Below, piece by piece: positions 7,216-13,931 of a DNA stretch of 14,536 bases (its first letter is position 1; each line of letters begins with the position of its first letter). The stretch is from NCBI GenBank assembly GCA_021850505.1, contig JAJZLW010000010.1:1-14536 (forward strand). The letters run 5' to 3'. The notes beneath the pieces were generated by a model, which saw only the letters and a list, made by a program, of their open reading frames with translations, was not told the DNA's origin and did no database searches. The position numbers were made by a program, and so were the translations under genes. Source of the stretch: Thermoplasmata archaeon (GTDB taxonomy: Archaea; Thermoplasmatota; Thermoplasmata; Thermoplasmatales; Thermoplasmataceae).

Positions 7216-7791
7216 TCAGATAAAAGCAAGTATTTCGAAATATGCACCGAATATAATCAGTATGAAAAAACTGAATGCTTTGATTGCGGTCATTAAACGG
7301 GTTCCGTAAATTTTCACTCCAACCCTGACTGCATATGATAGCGTTATGACCCAGACTGTGGTCCCCACAAACAGGAAATAGAAAACAGGAAGGCCGAATT
7401 TCTCTAGAAAACCAAGGCCTGCAGTCATCCACCATCCAATTTGAGCTGGATTGACAATACCAACAGTGAATCCCTTCAGGTAGGAGCCGGATCTGGTAAC
7501 GCTTTTGTCGGTGTTGTTCGATCGGAGCATCAGATAAGAGATTAGGAACAGAAAACCTCCTCCAATGGCGTAAATGTATTTGAGATAGGTTGATAGATCA
7601 ATTTCTGTTTTGAGAAAGAATGTTATAACCAGCAAAACAAAATCTGCGGTCATTGCTCCAAACCCAATAATTACTGCCATTCTTATTGAGGTCAAAGCCC
7701 GGTATATTACCATGGAAGTTATTGGTCCTGGAGGCGCGGCAAGTGAAACCCCGAGTGCAGTTCCAATAAGGGCGTCTAAAAATATATTCAA
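7216..7791 (-). CDS. LysE/RhtB-family exporter
   Basis: This 191-residue inner-membrane protein belongs to the LysE superfamily, whose members export amino acids or related small solutes. Family marks are the N-terminal AAPPGPITSMVIYRA (18-32), the following GFGAMTAD (43-50), and the mid-protein GFTVGIVNPAQIGWW (about 107-121) with the conserved Asn-Pro. About six membrane segments are present and the length is close to the usual 190-210. The start is TTG at 7791: no ATG occurs in frame upstream before the stop, and a TATA-like element lies about 29 bases before the TTG, giving a leaderless message. It is divergent from the UPF0173 gene. The exported substrate cannot be inferred from the context. 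Confidence 0.87.
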   Translation of the reverse strand: MNIFLDALIGTALGVSLAAPPGPITSMVIYRALTSIRMAVIIGFGAMTADFVLLVITFFLKTEIDLSTYLKYIYAIGGGFLFLISYLMLRSNNTDKSVTRSGSYLKGFTVGIVNPAQIGWWMTAGLGFLEKFGLPVFYFLFVGTTVWVITLSYAVRVGVKIYGTRLMTAIKAFSFFILIIFGAYFEILAFI

Positions 7792-7815
7792 TTTATGACT
7801 GATGCATTTTGTGGA

Positions 7816-7826
7816 AATATTTTTTG
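7816..7826 (-). promoter_or_regulatory. TATA box for the LysE-family gene
   Basis: The minus strand reads AAAAAATATTT here, centred about 29 bases before the TTG start at 7791. This supports the TTG start and leaderless transcription. Confidence 0.4.
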
Positions 7827-7880
7827 TCTATTGATGGTTGATTTACTTGAAGTGCCGCGTAAACATTGGATCAATGAATT

Positions 7881-7890
7881 CTAAATATAA
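7881..7890 (+). promoter_or_regulatory. TATA box for the UPF0173 gene
   Basis: CTAAATATAA is centred about 22-23 bases before the ATG at 7908, so transcription should begin at or near the start codon. No ribosome binding site is present. Confidence 0.5.
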
Positions 7891-7907
7891 TGAAATAATC
7901 TCTATTC

Positions 7908-8615
7908 ATGACAAATAATTTTGAGGTCTTATGGCATGGGCATGCATGTTTTACCGTTGGCTCAAGCAAGAAAGTTTTAATTGATCCTTTCTTGAATGGA
8001 AACCCTGTTGCAAAGGTTAAGCCTGAAGACGTCAAGGCGGACATCATTGCGGTAACACACGGACATATGGATCATGTTGGAGATGCGGTGAAAATTGCCA
8101 AAAAGAATTCTGCAACAATTGTAACCATGGTGGAGCTTGCTTCTCTCCTTGAAGAGGAGGACAAGGATGTAAATGTCATTGGAATAAACTATTCAGGGTC
8201 AACTGTGGTTGACGGTGTGAGGATCACATCCGTGCCTGCATTTCATTCATCAGGATACAATGGAAAATATGGTGGGAGCCCGATGGGCGTCGTCATAGAG
8301 GATGGGCTCACACTTTACCACGCAGGAGATACCGGAGTGTTCAAAGACATGGAGCTTATTCATGATATTTTAAAACCAACCATTTCCCTCCTTCCCATTG
8401 GAGGGCACTACACAATGGGCGTCAGGGAGGCCCTGTTCGCATCAAAGATGCTTGGTTCAAAATATATCATACCTATGCATTATAACACATTTGACCTGAT
8501 AAAATCTGATCCTTTTAAGTTTAGGGATGAGATTGCCAAAAATCGAGGCCAGGAAGCAATAATAGCCGAGATAGAGAAACCAATCAGGTTTGGTCTCGAT
8601 GGCAATAAACTATAG
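7908..8615 (+). CDS. UPF0173 metal-dependent hydrolase (metallo-beta-lactamase fold)
   Basis: This 235-residue cytosolic protein has the metallo-beta-lactamase fold and a complete two-metal site. It has H51, H53, D55 and H56 in THGHMDH, H113 in PAFHSSG, D141 in YHAGDTG and H191 in PMHYNTF. It resembles the archaeal and bacterial UPF0173 proteins, which are related to UlaG-like hydrolases, and has their usual length of about 225-235. The true substrate of this group is not established to my knowledge. The ATG is leaderless by its TATA spacing. The last 17 bases overlap the following methyltransferase gene, so the two are co-transcribed and may be translationally coupled. Confidence 0.92.
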   Translation: MTNNFEVLWHGHACFTVGSSKKVLIDPFLNGNPVAKVKPEDVKADIIAVTHGHMDHVGDAVKIAKKNSATIVTMVELASLLEEEDKDVNVIGINYSGSTVVDGVRITSVPAFHSSGYNGKYGGSPMGVVIEDGLTLYHAGDTGVFKDMELIHDILKPTISLLPIGGHYTMGVREALFASKMLGSKYIIPMHYNTFDLIKSDPFKFRDEIAKNRGQEAIIAEIEKPIRFGLDGNKL

Positions 8616-9219
8616 ACCAGTCATTAAGGCCCTTGGCATAGAAGAGGGTGCTTTCACCAGAGCAGCTTCCGATGCGGATTCCATATTGAAGTATACTGAG
8701 AGTAAAATATCAGGCAGGAATTTCTGGCAGGTCTCACCTGATGAGTTGAGATTCATATATTCAATTTCAGTCAATCTGAAGGCACGGAATGTGGTTGAAA
8801 CAGGAGTGGGACCTGGAACTACAAGTTATGCTTTCCTTACAGCACTGAAGCAAACTGGTGGTAAACTGACCAGTTTTGATCTGGGCGTCAAGTATGGAGA
8901 CGCAGAAAAGGGTGAGCCGGTTGGTTTTGTCGTTCCTGAGGACTTAAAACATAACTGGAGGCTCATCACAGGTGATAGCAAAAAGACTTTACCATCTGAA
9001 ATAGTTGGACTTGGCCCTATAGATATATTCATGCATGACTCCGAGCATACATATGAGCATGTGACCTTTGAGCTCAATACTGTTTCTAGGCACCTTTCAA
9101 GCAAATTTCTCATACTGGTTGATAACTATGACTGGACGCAGGCCCCCGTTGACTTTTCAAAGGAAAAGAATCTAAAACTGACTCCTATTGCAGATGATCT
9201 TTGCGCAATCTATGCCTGA
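8599..9219 (+). CDS. Class I SAM-dependent methyltransferase (Methyltransf_24-like)
   Basis: This is a 206-residue Rossmann-fold methyltransferase. The SAM-binding loop is VVETGVGPGTTS (motif I, about residues 65-76). The acidic residue at the end of strand 2 is D94 in LTSFDLG, and the post-motif strand DIFMHDSEHTYEH (142-154) is typical of the Methyltransf_24 group, some of which modify small molecules or sugars. A helical stretch (about 5-45) precedes the fold. The ATG at 8599 overlaps the UPF0173 gene by 17 bases; a TTG at 8590 would add three residues. No strong ribosome binding site is present, consistent with coupling. The substrate is unknown. The final 10 bases overlap the convergent cdc6 gene. 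Confidence 0.85.
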   Translation: MAINYRPVIKALGIEEGAFTRAASDADSILKYTESKISGRNFWQVSPDELRFIYSISVNLKARNVVETGVGPGTTSYAFLTALKQTGGKLTSFDLGVKYGDAEKGEPVGFVVPEDLKHNWRLITGDSKKTLPSEIVGLGPIDIFMHDSEHTYEHVTFELNTVSRHLSSKFLILVDNYDWTQAPVDFSKEKNLKLTPIADDLCAIYA

Positions 9220-10535
9220 TCTTCGTCTTCTGGTCTAGATGAGAGGATATCGTCAGCATAATTATCCTTTTCACCCGGAAGGCTCTGTCCAGTTACTTCA
9301 TCAAGATCCATCTTGAGCCTGTGCTGTTTGCCCATTTTGATACCTTTAAATGTACCCAGAATCTCATCTTCAAGCAGATATCGTTTTATGCTTCCGTCGT
9401 TGTCCGGTACCCTTATGAGCCTCGTCCGTCCGTATCTCCCGAGGCTCTTGGTAGTTGAAATTATCAGGCCAATATCGTCCAGATCCGATAGCAGATCACT
9501 TATACGCCTCGATGTGAGGCTTGGTATATTTAACTCATCACATATTTTCTTGTAATTGTCAAATATTTCTCCTGTGATCATCTGGTTCTGCTCGCTTTCC
9601 TGCGTGATTTCCGCGCTGAGCAGCAAAATTTTGGAATGAAGCGGCAGGCCGCTTACAGATTCCTTCAAGATATTTCTTTCATATCTGTCCCGGGCCTGAT
9701 AGATATGATCCTCGTTTATCCTTGCTATCTTATCCCTGATCCCGATCTCGACTGCAATGCGCATCAGGTCTATTGCTTTTCGGGCATCTCCGTGCTCCCT
9801 TGCCCCAATTGCGGCGCAAAGGCTTACCGCAGACTCATCAACATATGAACTGAGAGATGCAAGTGAGATCCTTTCCTGCAATATATCCCTCAGCTGGGAA
9901 GCATTGTATGAAGGAAATATTATACTTTCCTGGTTGAGTCTGCTCCTGACACGTGCATCAAGCATTTCGACGAATGAGGTGTAATTGGTTATTCCTATCA
10001 GTGATGTCTTACAAGATATTGACTCGTCGGATAGTCTGAGCAGGGGGTAAAGTGAATCCCCGCCATTCTTCTGAACAAGCTTGTCTATCTCATCTAGCAT
10101 GAGGATAACGTACCCGTCCATTCCCTTAAGAGTGCTCAGAAGGAAAGCATAAACCCTTTCAAGTGTCCATCCCGATAGTGGTATTTTCTCCTTCTCATCT
10201 GGAAGAATCGAGTTGGTCATGTTTACAAGCACAGAATATGTGGAATCATTGATCTGGCAGTTAAGATAAATTATCCTTACACTTTCGGCGTATGCCTCTG
10301 TGAGCAATTCAGATACCTTTCTTGCAACCGATGTTTTACCGGTTCCACTTTTTCCGTAAAGCAAAAGGTTTGATGGCCTGTTGTTCCTCATTACGCTGCT
10401 TAGTGCCTTTACCATCTGGTCTATCTGTTCAGATCTATGCGGGAACGAGTCAGGAATGAATGAACTTGACAAGACATCCAGCCTGAAATCACCTGGCTGG
10501 TTATTTTCCATATATTTAAAAAAAGGATTTGCCAT
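9210..10535 (-). CDS. cdc6: Orc1/Cdc6 replication initiator
   Basis: This archaeal origin-binding AAA+ ATPase recognises replication origins and helps load MCM. It has 441 residues. The N-terminus is followed by the Orc1/Cdc6 signature FIPDSFPHRSEQID (26-39). Walker A is GKSGTGKTS (61-69) and Walker B is LMLDEIDKL (145-153, with D148 and E149). Sensor 1 is GITN (181-184), an arginine-rich segment follows (ARVRSRLNQE), and sensor 2 is GDARKAIDLMR (249-259). Residues about 300-390 form the winged-helix DNA-binding domain (TSRRISDLLSDLDDIGLI). After it come about 45 further residues ending in an acidic tail (ADDILSSRPEDEDQA), longer than I would expect for the roughly 400-residue family. The gene follows folC with a 70-base gap holding its own promoter. 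The 3' end overlaps the methyltransferase by 10 bases. Confidence 0.95.
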   Translation of the reverse strand: MANPFFKYMENNQPGDFRLDVLSSSFIPDSFPHRSEQIDQMVKALSSVMRNNRPSNLLLYGKSGTGKTSVARKVSELLTEAYAESVRIIYLNCQINDSTYSVLVNMTNSILPDEKEKIPLSGWTLERVYAFLLSTLKGMDGYVILMLDEIDKLVQKNGGDSLYPLLRLSDESISCKTSLIGITNYTSFVEMLDARVRSRLNQESIIFPSYNASQLRDILQERISLASLSSYVDESAVSLCAAIGAREHGDARKAIDLMRIAVEIGIRDKIARINEDHIYQARDRYERNILKESVSGLPLHSKILLLSAEITQESEQNQMITGEIFDNYKKICDELNIPSLTSRRISDLLSDLDDIGLIISTTKSLGRYGRTRLIRVPDNDGSIKRYLLEDEILGTFKGIKMGKQHRLKMDLDEVTGQSLPGEKDNYADDILSSRPEDEDQA

Positions 10536-10574
10536 CTAAATCAGCAGGATTTCGTTAGAGTCTGGAAGTACTAA

Positions 10575-10586
10575 AAAGTTTTTTTA
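10575..10586 (-). promoter_or_regulatory. Candidate promoter of cdc6
   Basis: The minus strand reads CATAAAAAAAC in this region, about 45-50 bases before the cdc6 ATG at 10535. Transcription would begin near 10557, leaving a leader of about 20 bases. This would let cdc6 be transcribed independently of folC. An ORB-like partial match (10547-10568) covers the predicted start site and is treated as a finding. Confidence 0.4.
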
Positions 10587-10605
10587 TGATATGGTAAATG
10601 AATAA

Positions 10606-11883
10606 TTAATTCAGAATATAAGGCATCAGGTTTGAACCTTCAATTTCCTTGATTCTGCCAACTAAATAGATAGAACCTGTTACCAGAAACCTGCTGAAAT
10701 TCGATTTTGCGTATTCATATGCTTCTGCAGGATCTCGTATTACCTTTACTTTTCTGAAAAAGGAACCACAGTATTTTACAAGTACATCAGGTGGAAGAGC
10801 TCTTTCTGGCTCATCCGGTGTTGTGAAGATAACTGAATCAGATATTTCACTGATTGTTCTTGCAAATGAATACCAGTCCTTGTCTGATAGCATTCCCATA
10901 ACAACCGGTATCTTTTCCGTGAATATTTTCCTGTAGGAATTCACAAGCGCCCTGGCTGCGGGAGGGTTGTGAGCGCAATCAAGCAGAATGAAAGGCTCAC
11001 GGGATAGTATCTCCATCCTTGCCGGCCATACAGTTTTTCTTATTCCGCGCTCAATCTCCTTTCTTGATATCCCGGGAAGATCAGCTATCTCCAATGTCAG
11101 AAGGGCTGCAAGGATGTTTTTGACCTGGTAATCACCAAGCATCCTTGTTTCAATATCATACTTTTGATTTTCTGTACTGACTGTGAATTCAAGACCTCCT
11201 TCACCCTGTCTCAGAGAGGATATTCTGCACTCCTCAGACACCCTGTGCATCTTTGCTGTCCTTATATCAGATATCCTCTTTAACGTAGACACAACTTCAG
11301 GTTTGTCATCTGCAAGCACAAATGGAATACCAGGTTTCACTATGCCTCCCTTCTCAAACGCAATCGAGTCCAGGGAGCATCCTAACCTGTCAAAGTGTTC
11401 ATATCCAATATTGCAGATTGTCGAAACTAGTGGCGTTATGATGTTTGTGGAATCCAGCCTTCCTCCCAGGCCCACCTCTACCGATGCATATGAGACCTTA
11501 CTTCTGGAGAAATAGTCAAATGCTAACATTGTTGTTGTTTCAAAAAATGTTGGATTCCTGTTTATTTTCTGCAGATCAAGAATTTTTTCCATATAGCGGC
11601 CCATAAACTCTTCAATTTCCGTGTCAGATATGAAATTACGGTCCACGACAATCCTTTCGTTGAACTTTACCAGATGTGGCGAAGTGTATAATCCTGCGTG
11701 GAAACGTTCCATAAGTATATTGTAAATGAACGCTGATGTGGAACCCTTGCCGTTTGTACCCGCTATGTGGAAGGATGAAAAATTGTCCTGCGGATTTCCA
11801 ACCATGGGTGCAAAATTTCTCATCACCTCAAGATCCATCTTTATGCCCTCACGCTTGAGTCCATAGAGAAAATTGAGGTCCAT
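10606..11883 (-). CDS. folC: Folylpolyglutamate synthase / dihydrofolate synthase (Mur ligase family)
   Basis: FolC is an ATP-dependent ligase that adds glutamate to folates and, in bifunctional members, to dihydropteroate. The 425 residues carry the full signature: P-loop IAGTNGKGST (about 40-49), LYTSPHL, VEVGLGGRLDSTN (about 135-147), and the central NIGYEHFDRLG. The lysine of the Mur-ligase EK(A/G)G motif is K178 in FEKGGIVKPG. The C-terminal domain has LLDCAHNPPA and GSIYLVGRI. The magnesium-ligand motif usually written DH is EH here (E162, H163), a conservative change. I start at ATG 11883; a TTG two codons earlier is possible. A TATA-like element about 25 bases upstream suggests a leaderless message. 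The sequence cannot tell whether the natural pterin is tetrahydrofolate or a modified pterin. Confidence 0.92.
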   Translation of the reverse strand: MDLNFLYGLKREGIKMDLEVMRNFAPMVGNPQDNFSSFHIAGTNGKGSTSAFIYNILMERFHAGLYTSPHLVKFNERIVVDRNFISDTEIEEFMGRYMEKILDLQKINRNPTFFETTTMLAFDYFSRSKVSYASVEVGLGGRLDSTNIITPLVSTICNIGYEHFDRLGCSLDSIAFEKGGIVKPGIPFVLADDKPEVVSTLKRISDIRTAKMHRVSEECRISSLRQGEGGLEFTVSTENQKYDIETRMLGDYQVKNILAALLTLEIADLPGISRKEIERGIRKTVWPARMEILSREPFILLDCAHNPPAARALVNSYRKIFTEKIPVVMGMLSDKDWYSFARTISEISDSVIFTTPDEPERALPPDVLVKYCGSFFRKVKVIRDPAEAYEYAKSNFSRFLVTGSIYLVGRIKEIEGSNLMPYILN

Positions 11884-11902
11884 CGGCAACGGAATGCCAA
11901 CC

Positions 11903-11912
11903 CTAATAAAAC
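11903..11912 (-). promoter_or_regulatory. TATA box for folC
   Basis: The minus strand reads AGTTTTATTAG here, about 20-29 bases before the folC ATG at 11883, placing the transcript start at the start codon. It lies in the 82-base divergent gap shared with the AlaX-like gene, whose own TATA-like CTTTATGTTA (about 11912-11921, plus strand) partly overlaps it. Confidence 0.4.
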
Positions 11913-11965
11913 TTTATGTTAGGCAAAAAAGAAACAGTTTTAAAAAAACAGGTGATATGGATAGG

Positions 11966-12679
11966 ATGCAAACTGAAAGACTTTACCTGGCTGATCCCTA
12001 TGCCACTGAGGGCGTCGGCAGGGCTACCAAAGTGGAATTCACAGATCTGGTCGTGGATAAATCCATATTTGTCCCTACTGGCGATGGACAGCCGAATGAC
12101 AAGGGAAATGTGATGATTGACGGTAAAAATTACATTATCGTTGATACATGGTATGACGGTGAATCCATACACTTAATGTCACTCGATACCTATCCTGTCG
12201 ATATTATAGGGAAGGAGGTTAAACAGTTAATAGACTGGAAGGTTAGATTCCAGCATATGAAGTTCAGAACTGCGCTTTTCATACTTCAGGGTATTGCATA
12301 TAGAGATTATGGATCGGCTTGCAGGATCAACCAAACATATGATGATTCGGCGTGGATCGACATATATATAGAGAACCTGACAAACGAGATCGTAAACGAT
12401 ATACTTGAAAAGGCAAAAGGTGTGGTCTCATCCGCAGTCCCAGTTCAGCAGAGATTTGTGACCAGAGAGGAATTTTCAAAAATACCTGAATTGATGAAGA
12501 TATCCAAGGGAAAGGTTCCGGATTTTGAGAGGGTAAAGCTCACAAAAATTTCAGATTTACCTGAATTTCCCGATATGGGCACGCAAGTCAAAAACACATC
12601 AGAGGTTGGCACAATAGAGATCAAAACCACACTTGTAAAGGGCAAACTGAATAACCGGCTCAATATATCACTTCTGTAA
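11966..12679 (+). CDS. AlaX-like alanyl-tRNA-editing-domain protein lacking the zinc ligands
   Basis: The family is free-standing versions of the alanyl-tRNA synthetase editing domain, which hydrolyse tRNA-Ala mischarged with serine or glycine. This 237-residue protein follows the AlaX-M plan. It has RLYLADPYATE at the N-terminus, the glycine-rich GDGQPNDKG (39-47), DWKVRFQHMK before the core helix, then a C-terminal half ending VKNTSEVGTIEI and a basic tail. The two zinc motifs are changed: HxxxH (HSATH in E. coli AlaRS) is RTALF at 101-105, and CxxxH (CGGTH) is DMGTQ at 203-207, so all four usual ligands are absent. The reading frame is otherwise intact. I chose ATG 11966 because AGGTGA (11950-11955) lies 10 bases upstream; ATG 11957 is possible. 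A zinc-independent or non-catalytic tRNA-binding role is inferred only. Confidence 0.85.
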   Translation: MQTERLYLADPYATEGVGRATKVEFTDLVVDKSIFVPTGDGQPNDKGNVMIDGKNYIIVDTWYDGESIHLMSLDTYPVDIIGKEVKQLIDWKVRFQHMKFRTALFILQGIAYRDYGSACRINQTYDDSAWIDIYIENLTNEIVNDILEKAKGVVSSAVPVQQRFVTREEFSKIPELMKISKGKVPDFERVKLTKISDLPEFPDMGTQVKNTSEVGTIEIKTTLVKGKLNNRLNISLL

Positions 12680-12693
12680 GATGTGATGGGCTA

Positions 12694-13776
12694 TTGGAAA
12701 TTGAAGAGCAGAAAACAGAGATAAAACCGGCCGGATCTTCATACGTTACGAAAGCTGCTATATTTCTTGCATTAATCGGCATTTTTACTGGTCTTGCTAT
12801 TTCACTGTATGCCTTCCTTGACTTAGGCGTGACCTTATCATATCTTGTCAATAATACGCCATCATATGCTAAACCATTTTTCAATCTTTTCACAATTGGT
12901 CTGACCTGGATCTTGACTGTTCTCCTGATTGCTTATATCCTGGTCGATAAGATTTTATTTGTTAAAAAAAATGGATCTAGAAACTTATCAACTTCAGGAG
13001 ATATATCGGTCTTTTCACTCTATTTTGCGTTCTTTATGTTTCTGGGTCTTATGGTTTCTACACTTGAGAGTTTTGCAGGTATAGCTCCTACCAGTCTTGG
13101 GCTCCCAGATTCATCTGCGATAATTGTCTATGGTTATACCGCAATCATATTTTCTGTTCTGATGCAACTTGTCCCGATTGCCGTAATCGTTTTCCTTGCA
13201 AAGCATCTTGAAGCATCAGGATCAATTTCAAAGGATCCTTTAATAAAGAGGCGCAGAGAGTTCGAAATCATTACTATATCTGCTGCAATCGATCTTATTA
13301 TTGGTTATTTTTTGCCTTTTCTTGGGCCGGATTCAATAAGCTTTCTCCTGAGTGTTCTGGTACTCAACTATATCTGTCTGAAAGCGGGTTTCCTCAGGTC
13401 ATTGCTGGTTAACTTCACGGCAACGCTTCTCAGCGTGGCATCTTTTCTTGTTCTGTCTAATGGTATTCTCTCCCTTCTGGTCACTGTATTTGTTCTAATC
13501 TGGGCCTTAGTTGGATTCGCATGGGTCATGTCCATTCTGCTAAAGCCAAGACCGGCCCAGGATATTAATGAGAAAAGGGAAGAAATGGCCAAGAGATATG
13601 TTGAACAGACAGACTATTCCAAGTTGTGGGTAAGGAGCACCTGTCCTGTATGTGGAGAATCTCGGTTTCTCCTCCAGCCGGATATGAGCCTCAAATGTGA
13701 AAAATGCGGAAATATAATTGACAAGGATCAGGAAGGGAAATTGAATATCATAATTCAAAACAGAAGGATAATGTAA
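12694..13776 (+). CDS. Polytopic membrane protein with C-terminal cytosolic zinc ribbon
   Basis: I do not recognise a named family for this 360-residue protein. It has about seven or eight hydrophobic segments (near residues 20-44, 64-90, 104-125, 143-169, 190-210, 214-232, 237-255 and 258-283). The N-terminus is short and charged. After the last helix comes a charged linker (EKREEMAKRYVEQ) and then a zinc ribbon with C317 and C320 (CPVC) and C335 and C338 (CEKC). The first pair of cysteines is 15 positions from the second, typical of rubredoxin-like or zinc-ribbon knuckles. The start is TTG at 12694, the only usable codon in frame after the upstream stop, with GTGAT eight bases before it. 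It begins 14 bases after the AlaX-like gene and is probably co-transcribed with it. Confidence 0.8.
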   Translation: MEIEEQKTEIKPAGSSYVTKAAIFLALIGIFTGLAISLYAFLDLGVTLSYLVNNTPSYAKPFFNLFTIGLTWILTVLLIAYILVDKILFVKKNGSRNLSTSGDISVFSLYFAFFMFLGLMVSTLESFAGIAPTSLGLPDSSAIIVYGYTAIIFSVLMQLVPIAVIVFLAKHLEASGSISKDPLIKRRREFEIITISAAIDLIIGYFLPFLGPDSISFLLSVLVLNYICLKAGFLRSLLVNFTATLLSVASFLVLSNGILSLLVTVFVLIWALVGFAWVMSILLKPRPAQDINEKREEMAKRYVEQTDYSKLWVRSTCPVCGESRFLLQPDMSLKCEKCGNIIDKDQEGKLNIIIQNRRIM

Positions 13777-13858
13777 TTTATTTCCAGCATCAGATTATAT
13801 GCAGTAATTGCCTGTGAAATTCTTGGTCAGTTAGTGTTCTAGTAGATTTGTATACCTA

Positions 13859-13868
13859 ACATATATGG
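13859..13868 (+). promoter_or_regulatory. Candidate TATA box for the DUF981 gene
   Basis: ACATATATGG lies about 50-57 bases before the ATG at 13916. It sits inside an imperfect dyad (CCTAAC on one side, GGGTAGG on the other), which could be an operator, though the symmetry is weak. Initiation about 25 bases downstream would leave a leader of around 25-30 bases containing two ribosome-binding-like sites (13889-13895 and 13905-13910). Confidence 0.35.
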
Positions 13869-13901
13869 GTAGGATTAGAATACCGCATAGGTGATTGTTT
13901 A

Positions 13902-13931
13902 AATGGTGATAAAAAATGTCAGTATTTGTTG
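13902..13931 (+). other. Possible nine-codon upstream ORF overlapping the DUF981 start
   Basis: ATG at 13902 opens MVIKNVSIC and stops at TGA 13929-13931, overlapping the DUF981 start in another frame. It is preceded by AGGTGAT (13889-13895) six bases upstream, as strong as the site used by DUF981 itself. The DUF981 ribosome binding site GGTGAT (13905-13910) lies inside it. It could be a leader peptide coupling translation, or a chance ATG. Confidence 0.25.

Noticed and set aside
11873..11965. N-terminal extension of the AlaX-like protein to TTG 11873
   Set aside because: It would run through the folC start codon and the divergent promoters; the AlaX-type N-terminus begins at MQTERLYL and a ribosome binding site sits at 11950-11955.
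13854..13872. CCTAAC-ATATAT-GGGTAGG dyad around the DUF981 TATA box as an operator
   Set aside because: The arms differ in length and mismatch internally, so the symmetry is too weak to claim a repressor site; it is only mentioned with the promoter.
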